NCBI GenBank assembly: GCA_016778675.1
Contig: JADHPA010000002.1
Coordinates: forward strand, 1 to 47,799
Origin: Candidatus Pelagibacter sp.
GTDB taxonomy: Bacteria; Pseudomonadota; Alphaproteobacteria; Pelagibacterales; Pelagibacteraceae
Direction of reading: 5' to 3'
Length of the DNA stretch: 47,799 bases
The notes under the pieces were generated by a model. The model was not told the origin of the DNA, did no database searches, and saw nothing but the letters and a program-made list of their open reading frames with translations. This document shows, one piece after another, positions 42,766 to 47,799 of this stretch. Position 1 is the first letter of the stretch, and each line of letters begins with the position of its first letter. Position numbers and translations under genes: made by a program.

Positions 42766-43062
42766 ATGAAAGTATACTGGATAGCTTTATACAAAAAAAT
42801 AGAAAGCCAAGAAAATATTAAAAATTATGGAAAAAAAGTTACAGAAATTTTAAAAAATTATGGTGGAAAACCACTAGTTAGAGGTGGAAAATTTCAAACC
42901 CTAGAAGGTGAGGATTATCCAAGGACTGTCATTTGGGAATTTCCAAGCTATGAGCAAGCTATCAAATGTCATGACTCAAAAGAATATCAAGCTGGATGGG
43001 CTTTAGCAAAAGATACCACTGAAAGAAATTTACAAATTATAGAGGGCGTTAATATTGAATAG
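42766..43062 (+). CDS. DUF1330 family protein
   Basis: A 98-residue ferredoxin-like alpha/beta-barrel dimer of the ABM superfamily. VYWIALYKKIESQENIKNYG, KPLVRGGKFQTLEGEDYPRTVIWEFPSYEQA and the C-terminal SKEYQAG are the family blocks. No catalytic role is known. It is co-transcribed with the GT17 gene (1 base apart) and overlaps the convergent AlkA-like gene by 14 bases. Confidence 0.9.
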   Translation: MKVYWIALYKKIESQENIKNYGKKVTEILKNYGGKPLVRGGKFQTLEGEDYPRTVIWEFPSYEQAIKCHDSKEYQAGWALAKDTTERNLQIIEGVNIE

Positions 43063-43684
43063 GCTCTGGATCAATACTTCTCCATAGATACCAGGTAGCA
43101 ACAGAACAATAAGGTGTAAATCTTTTATTCAATAATCTTACATAAGATTCTGGTGGAAAATATTTTTTTTTATAATTTTTTGAAATTGCTCTAAGAAGTC
43201 CAATATCTTGAATTGGCCAAATATTCGAACGATTATAAGTAAACAATAAAATCATTTCTGCTGACCATCTACCTATTTGTCTTAAGTTAGACAAATAGAC
43301 AATAGCTTCCTCATCAGACATTTTTGGAATTAATTTTGGATTAAATGATTTATCAAGAGTTTGTTTTGCTAAACTTTTAATTCCTATGGCTTTTAGTCTG
43401 CTCAAACCACAACTTCTAAGCTGTGTAACTGATAATTTGGAAATTGTTTTTGCCGTTATTTTATTTTTACATCTTTTTTTAAATTTTAAAAAAACTGAGT
43501 TTGCCGCCATAACACTTATCTGTTGTCCAATAATACTTTTACATAATGAAAAAAAAATATCTTTTCTGGAAGTGAGTATGGTTTCAGATGGAGACTTATA
43601 TTTGATTATTAACTTTTTCATAATTTTATCTTTTTTAGATAAATATTTTTTAGCATTATTCCAATATATTGGAGTTTTAGTCAT
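43049..43684 (-). CDS. DNA-3-methyladenine glycosylase II-like (HhH-GPD)
   Basis: A 211-residue helix-hairpin-helix glycosylase close to the AlkA core. SLCKSIIGQQISVMAANSVF opens the domain. LRQIGRWSAEMILLFTY is the hairpin, followed by WPIQDIGLLRA with the catalytic Asp. It removes alkylated bases from DNA. The N-terminal domain of E. coli AlkA is missing, giving the short form common in small genomes. It overlaps the DMT exporter start by 8 bases upstream. Confidence 0.88.
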   Translation of the reverse strand: MTKTPIYWNNAKKYLSKKDKIMKKLIIKYKSPSETILTSRKDIFFSLCKSIIGQQISVMAANSVFLKFKKRCKNKITAKTISKLSVTQLRSCGLSRLKAIGIKSLAKQTLDKSFNPKLIPKMSDEEAIVYLSNLRQIGRWSAEMILLFTYNRSNIWPIQDIGLLRAISKNYKKKYFPPESYVRLLNKRFTPYCSVATWYLWRSIDPEPIQY

Positions 43685-44561
43685 GTCTGATGTTTGAAAG
43701 TATTTTTTGTTTATAGTAAATTTCCCTTCTAAAAATTACAAGGGAAGATATTATTACTAGTGATGCACCAATTAATGTTTTAAAAGTTGGTATCTCATTC
43801 CACATCATGTAACCAAAAAATATAGCAAAAACTAATGACAAATATTTTAGTGGAGCAACCAAAGATACTTCAGAGAGCTTATAGGATTGAGTTAGTAATA
43901 AATTTGCAGTACCTCCAGTAACTCCAATTAAAGCTAAAAGAATAAAATCTTGAAAATTAGGCATTATCCAGCCCAATGGAATTGTTGCTAAGCCTGCAAG
44001 AGATATTGTAATTGTAAAAAAAATAGAAATAAGCCAAATTGGCTCTGTTGTAGATAATTTTCGAATTGTGATAGTTACAAATGCCATTCCAATGCAAAAA
44101 ATTATTGGTAGAAAATAAAGAAAATTCATTTCAATAAACCCTGGTTCAGAAATTACAACCACTCCAATAAAGCCCACAATAACTGCTGCCCATCTAAAAA
44201 TACCAACCTTTTCACTTAATAAAAAAATTGATAAAATAGTAATGAAGAGTGGAGCAGCATAAGAAAGACTTACCACTACAGCAAGAGGTAGTTCTCTCAA
44301 TGCTATTACTATCGCAACTAGTGCAATTAAACCCATAACACATCTAAAAATATGTTCAGTGGGTCTTTTGGTTTTATAAAAAGTTCTTAATTGATCCCTT
44401 GGTATTAAAAAGTAAGTAGGGAGGAGACCAAAAAAACCTCTAAAGAAGAGAACTTGTCCAGTAGGGTAATCCCCTGACCATTTTACAAGCAAATCCATTA
44501 TAGAAAAAGTACAAACAGACAAAAACATGTACAATAAACCTAATTGATTTTTAGTTAACAT
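43677..44561 (-). CDS. DMT/EamA-family transporter
   Basis: A 294-residue protein with ten membrane helices in two EamA repeats. LLYMFLSVCTFSIMDLLVKW and VLFFRGFFGLLPTYFLIP mark the first repeat, FVTITIRKLSTTEPIWLIS and YLSLVFAIFFGYMMWNEIP the second. It belongs to the drug/metabolite exporter superfamily. Substrate unknown. The start codon lies 35 bases from the divergent msrA and its end overlaps the glycosylase gene. Confidence 0.9.
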   Translation of the reverse strand: MLTKNQLGLLYMFLSVCTFSIMDLLVKWSGDYPTGQVLFFRGFFGLLPTYFLIPRDQLRTFYKTKRPTEHIFRCVMGLIALVAIVIALRELPLAVVVSLSYAAPLFITILSIFLLSEKVGIFRWAAVIVGFIGVVVISEPGFIEMNFLYFLPIIFCIGMAFVTITIRKLSTTEPIWLISIFFTITISLAGLATIPLGWIMPNFQDFILLALIGVTGGTANLLLTQSYKLSEVSLVAPLKYLSLVFAIFFGYMMWNEIPTFKTLIGASLVIISSLVIFRREIYYKQKILSNIRHD

Positions 44562-44596
44562 AGGAATAATTTGTAGATCAAATTAAAGGATAATCA

Positions 44597-45040
44597 ATGG
44601 AAATAGCTGTTTTAGGATTAGGATGTTTTTGGGGGCCTGAGATAAAATTTAGTAAACTCGAAGGTATTATAAAAACTGAAGTTGGATATTGTGGTGGTGA
44701 CAAAAAGGAAACAAATTATAGAGAAGTTTGTGAAGGAAATACCAATCATGCTGAAGTCGTTAAATTAGATTTTGATCCAAACGTTATTTCTTATGAAAGA
44801 ATTTTAGAATATTTTTTTGAAATACATGATCCAACAACATTAAACTCGCAAGGGCCTGATTTTGGTACACAATATAGAAGTGAAATTTTTTACCTCAATG
44901 ATAAGCAAAAAGAAATTGCCAAACAGATAATTGATAAAGAAAATTCAAGGTTATCTGGTAAAGTAGTTACAAAGATTTCTTTAGTAAAAAATTATTGTCC
45001 AGCTGAAGAATATCATCAACGGTATTTAGAAAAAAGATAA
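44597..45040 (+). CDS. msrA: Peptide-methionine (S)-S-oxide reductase, short form
   Basis: MsrA repairs oxidised methionine. The 147-residue protein is shorter than the usual 170-210. GLGCFWGPE near residues 7-15 holds the catalytic Cys in GCFWG. VGYCGGDKKETNYREVCEGN and GPDFGTQYRSEIFY are the other family blocks. KNYCPAEEYHQRYLEKR near the end carries a Cys that may be the resolving one. It is 1 base before the sulfurtransferase gene, so both would be expressed together. Confidence 0.93.
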   Translation: MEIAVLGLGCFWGPEIKFSKLEGIIKTEVGYCGGDKKETNYREVCEGNTNHAEVVKLDFDPNVISYERILEYFFEIHDPTTLNSQGPDFGTQYRSEIFYLNDKQKEIAKQIIDKENSRLSGKVVTKISLVKNYCPAEEYHQRYLEKR

Positions 45041-45041
45041 G

Positions 45042-45854
45042 ATGTCATTAGTAAGTACTGATTGGTTGATGGCAAATCTTGATAAAGTAAAAATTATTGA
45101 TTGTTCATGGCACATGCCTCAAACCAAAAGAAATGGTTTCGAAGAGTATAAAAAACAACATATAAAAAATGCAATTTATTTTGATTTAGATAAAAATTCA
45201 AAAAAAGATACTGACCTACCCCATATGCTAATTGATAAAAAATCCTGGGAGAATATTGTTTCAAATATGGGCATTAAAAATGATGATCAGATTATTGTTT
45301 ATGATAACTCAGATGTAATTAGCTCATGTAGATGTTGGTATAATTTCATTTATTTTGGACATAATCCAAACTTGATAAAAGTATTAGACGGTGGTTTAAA
45401 AAAATGGGTTAATGAAAAAAAACCTACTACAAATGATATAGTAAATATCAAACCTTCTCATTATTCTGCTAATGAAAAAATAGAATTAGTAAAAAATAAA
45501 GCCCAAATTAATGAAAATATTTTAACAAAAGAATTTTTAGTTATTGATGCAAGAAGTAAAGAGAGATTTGAAGGTGTGGTACCTGAGCCAAGAAAAGGCT
45601 TAAAAAGTGGTTCTATAAATAATTCTTATTGCCTTCCATTTTCTGAACTTATAAATGCTGATCATACTTTTATTGATAAAAAAAAAATTTTTCAAAAGTT
45701 TAGCTCAATAAAAAGTAGCCTAGATAAAAACATTGTATTTACATGCGGATCTGGCGTTACTGCTGCTGTTTTGGCACTTGCTTATTCTTTAATAGATAAT
45801 AAATATAATCCAGTAATCTATGATGGTTCATGGAGTGAATACGGAAAAAGCTAA
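45042..45854 (+). CDS. sseA: 3-mercaptopyruvate sulfurtransferase (two rhodanese domains)
   Basis: The 270-residue protein has two rhodanese domains; only the second has the active Cys, in VFTCGSGVTAAVLAL. The six-residue loop CGSGVT is typical for 3-mercaptopyruvate rather than thiosulfate. VIDARSKERFEGVVPEPRKG and SGSINNSYCLPFSELI are typical SseA blocks, as is RCWYNFIYFGH in the first domain. Cytoplasmic, sulfur transfer from mercaptopyruvate. Lies between msrA and the RND genes, 3 bases before the adaptor. Confidence 0.93.
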   Translation: MSLVSTDWLMANLDKVKIIDCSWHMPQTKRNGFEEYKKQHIKNAIYFDLDKNSKKDTDLPHMLIDKKSWENIVSNMGIKNDDQIIVYDNSDVISSCRCWYNFIYFGHNPNLIKVLDGGLKKWVNEKKPTTNDIVNIKPSHYSANEKIELVKNKAQINENILTKEFLVIDARSKERFEGVVPEPRKGLKSGSINNSYCLPFSELINADHTFIDKKKIFQKFSSIKSSLDKNIVFTCGSGVTAAVLALAYSLIDNKYNPVIYDGSWSEYGKS

Positions 45855-45857
45855 AAT

Positions 45858-46727
45858 ATGAAAAGATCAACAAAAATTACTTCAGCAATCATTTCTTTCT
45901 TTTTAATTATTACAATTGTGATTGTTGGAAGAACAATGATTGGTAACCATTTTGCGAAAAAGTTTAGTAAAAGACCGCCTCCAGGAATAATCGTTAAAGA
46001 AGTTTCATATAAAGATTTTTCTGAAAAAATTGAAAGTTATGGTACTGCAGTCTCAAAAAGAACTGAGTCTTTTAGAATTAAAAAAGATGATTTAACTGGT
46101 GAATTAACTTTAAAAGATAATGTAAAAAAAGGAGATTTAATAGTTCAGCTTAAAGATAGAAACATTGTTGCTCCATTTGATGGTGTGCTTGGATATAGAG
46201 GTATTACAGGAGATATTCTTGGCTCAGATAATTCTATTATTATAACATTAGATGATAATTCAATTTTATATTCTGATATTAAAATCCCTGAAACATTTGC
46301 TTCTTTTATCAAAAAAGATTTACCTGTTAAGGCAAAATTCTCAGGTATGAAAAATAAAGTATATGATGGAAAAATATATGCTGTTTCAAGTAGAATTAAT
46401 GCTGAAACAAGAAGTTTATTAACAAGAGTTATAATTCAAAATGAAAATTCTGAATTAATTCCAGGGTCCCTTCTAGAAATCAATGTTAATTACAATGAAA
46501 GAAACTCTCTTGGGATTCCAGATACAAGCATGATGGTAGAGGGTAGCAAGTATTTTGTTTATAAAGTGTCTGAAGATAATATTGCAAATAAAATTGAAAT
46601 AGAAATTGGAATTAGAAATAATGGATTTATTGAAATCGTATCAGGTCTTGATGAAGGAGAAATTATTGTTGCTGAAGGGCTAAAGAAAGTAAGACCTAAA
46701 GGTGAAATTAAACCAATTAAAAAATAA
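45858..46727 (+). CDS. RND efflux periplasmic adaptor (membrane fusion protein)
   Basis: A 289-residue membrane fusion protein, on the short side for the family. A helix at about 8-26 anchors it. NVKKGDLIVQLKDRNIVAPFDGVLGYRGIT is reminiscent of the lipoyl-like half motif, in which the hairpin is shortened; then the beta-barrel (IPETFASFIKKDLPVKAKF) and the membrane-proximal domain (IVSGLDEGEIIVAEGLKKV). It would link the RND pump downstream to an outer membrane channel, but no channel gene is visible here. Stop and next start overlap as TAATG. Confidence 0.88.
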   Translation: MKRSTKITSAIISFFLIITIVIVGRTMIGNHFAKKFSKRPPPGIIVKEVSYKDFSEKIESYGTAVSKRTESFRIKKDDLTGELTLKDNVKKGDLIVQLKDRNIVAPFDGVLGYRGITGDILGSDNSIIITLDDNSILYSDIKIPETFASFIKKDLPVKAKFSGMKNKVYDGKIYAVSSRINAETRSLLTRVIIQNENSELIPGSLLEINVNYNERNSLGIPDTSMMVEGSKYFVYKVSEDNIANKIEIEIGIRNNGFIEIVSGLDEGEIIVAEGLKKVRPKGEIKPIKK

Positions 46728-47799
46728 TGTATATAACAGAAGTAAGTATAAGAAGACCAGTTATTGCGTGGGTAATGTCTCTTATATTAGTTGTATTTGG
46801 TATTTTTGTTTTTTTTGAATTACCTGTTAGAGAAAATCCTGATGGCTTACAACCACCTGTGGTACAGGTTAGAGTGGATTATAAATCAGCATCTGCATCA
46901 ATCATTAATCAGGAAATCACTCAAGTAATCGAAGATATTATTGGAGGAGCTGAAGGAATAAAGAATATAGACTCTTCATCTGAAAATGGGAGTAGTTCTG
47001 TTAATATTGAATTTAATACTGATATAGATTTAGACGACGCTGCAAATGATATCAGAGAAAGAGTTGCAAGAGTTGTTGATAATCTTCCAAGTGAAGCAAA
47101 TGCTCCTCAGATATTAAAACAATCTGCTGGGTTTACTACCACAATGTGGTTAGCAGTAACTTCTAATAATTGGAGTGATTTAGAGCTTGGAGATTACACA
47201 GAAAGATATTTGGTTGACCAGTTTTCAAGCGTTAAAAATGTTGGTAGAATTAGAACTGGAGGATTAAGAGAATTAAGTGTTAGAGTTTGGATAGACCCTA
47301 TAAAACTAGCTGCAAACAATCTAACAATTCAAGAGGTTGAGAGGGCATTAAGAAATGAAAATGTAAGTTTACCTGCTGGTACACTTGAGGCAAACAACAT
47401 AGATTTAACTTTAAATTTAGATAAGTCTTATAATAATATTAATTCCATCAAAGAGTTACCAATTAAAATGTTAAAAGATAGCATTGTTAAACTTTCTGAT
47501 GTCGCAGTTGTGGAATTTGGACCAGTTTCTGAAAAAACATTATTTAAGGCTCAAACAAAAGAAGCTTTAAATTTAAAAACCGTAGGTATTGGTATTTATG
47601 CAAAAAGTGGCGCTTCAACAGTAGAACTATCAAAAGCAATTAAAAAAAAAATAACTGAAGTTAAAAAAACATTACCTGAAGGAGTTAACATTGAAGTTGC
47701 TTTTAATAGAGCTGACTATGTTTCTTCAGCTATTAATGAAGTTTACAAAACCCTTCTGGTAGCTTTTATTTTAGTTGTAATAATTATTTATTTATTTCT
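46727..47799 (+). CDS. RND efflux permease, HAE1/AcrB type, N-terminal part (runs off the window)
   Basis: Absent from the track because it has no stop in the window. ATG at 46727 opens MYITEVSIRRPVIAWVMSLI and an ORF that stays open to the right edge (357 codons). The first helix, then periplasmic porter domain blocks such as PPVVQVRVDYKSASASIINQ and NDIRERVARVVDNLP, and the start of the second helix after NRADYVSSAINEVYKTLL match the HAE1/AcrB family of proton-driven efflux pumps. Substrate range cannot be told. It overlaps the adaptor stop by one base. Confidence 0.93.
   Translation, partial: MYITEVSIRRPVIAWVMSLILVVFGIFVFFELPVRENPDGLQPPVVQVRVDYKSASASIINQEITQVIEDIIGGAEGIKNIDSSSENGSSSVNIEFNTDIDLDDAANDIRERVARVVDNLPSEANAPQILKQSAGFTTTMWLAVTSNNWSDLELGDYTERYLVDQFSSVKNVGRIRTGGLRELSVRVWIDPIKLAANNLTIQEVERALRNENVSLPAGTLEANNIDLTLNLDKSYNNINSIKELPIKMLKDSIVKLSDVAVVEFGPVSEKTLFKAQTKEALNLKTVGIGIYAKSGASTVELSKAIKKKITEVKKTLPEGVNIEVAFNRADYVSSAINEVYKTLLVAFILVVIIIYLF

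Overview
The window reads as a stretch of chromosome from a streamlined, very AT-rich marine alphaproteobacterium of the SAR11/Pelagibacter type. This is inferred from strong A/T bias in coding and spacer DNA, Lys/Asn/Ile-rich proteins, near-absence of spacers (none above 200 bases), many 1-4 base gene overlaps, and the mix of alphaproteobacterial families (DUF2093, DUF3035, TIGR01459-type HAD, aa3-type oxidase genes). I see no phage, transposon, CRISPR array, rRNA or tRNA. It is essentially core chromosome with some accessory metabolism.

Layout. 1-1793 (minus): start of coxA, then coxB, and rsmE upstream of them. 1811-5387: a type II haloacid-dehalogenase-like HAD, then a divergent module in which an HxlR-family regulator (frame broken at an A7 tract) faces a CDGSH iron-sulfur protein, a pirin and a quinone oxidoreductase; a DUF2721 membrane protein follows. 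5431-11082 (plus): ubiA, then a tight lipid A/Kdo cassette, msbA-like transporter, waaA, lpxK and an LpxL-type acyltransferase. 11096-13134: DUF2093, purD, rsmD. 13126-19545 (minus): TIGR01459 HAD, ribF, ileS, lspA, DUF3035 lipoprotein and a short pgi, read in that order.

19616-25413: groES-groEL behind a heat-shock-type promoter and before a clear terminator, a possible 37-residue Lys-rich ORF, a DEAD-box RNA helicase with a duplicated 96-bp unit in its basic tail, and divergent typA/bipA. 25410-32027: a YczE-like membrane protein, a DUF6134-like secreted protein, the tldD-tldE-FAD oxidoreductase operon, then rhodanese, DUF393 and a TPR protein. 32029-35306 (minus): a DapA-family enzyme, a cyclopropane-fatty-acid synthase and an orphan Lys-rich coiled-coil protein. 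35357-39823: a GT9 glycosyltransferase, a membrane-anchored J-domain protein, oligopeptidase B, an Hsp20 with what looks like a ROSE-type RNA thermometer, and a small lipoprotein.

39954-47799: a NCS2 purine permease convergent with a purine phosphoribosyltransferase across one shared terminator, a GT17 glycosyltransferase, DUF1330, an AlkA-like glycosylase, a DMT exporter, msrA, a 3-mercaptopyruvate sulfurtransferase and the start of an RND efflux system.

The most notable non-gene signals are: (1) identical CTTGAAA-N15-CTAWAT promoters in front of groES and hsp20; (2) a 55-base hsp20 leader in which CCTTGCT can pair with the AGGAGG ribosome-binding site with one bulged G, the ROSE signature; (3) the one-base frame break in the HxlR regulator, beside a direct repeat that may be its operator; (4) the exact 96-bp tandem duplication in the RNA helicase tail. 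No wholly new multi-gene system is evident. The HxlR/CDGSH/pirin/Qor cluster is the closest candidate for an under-described functional module.
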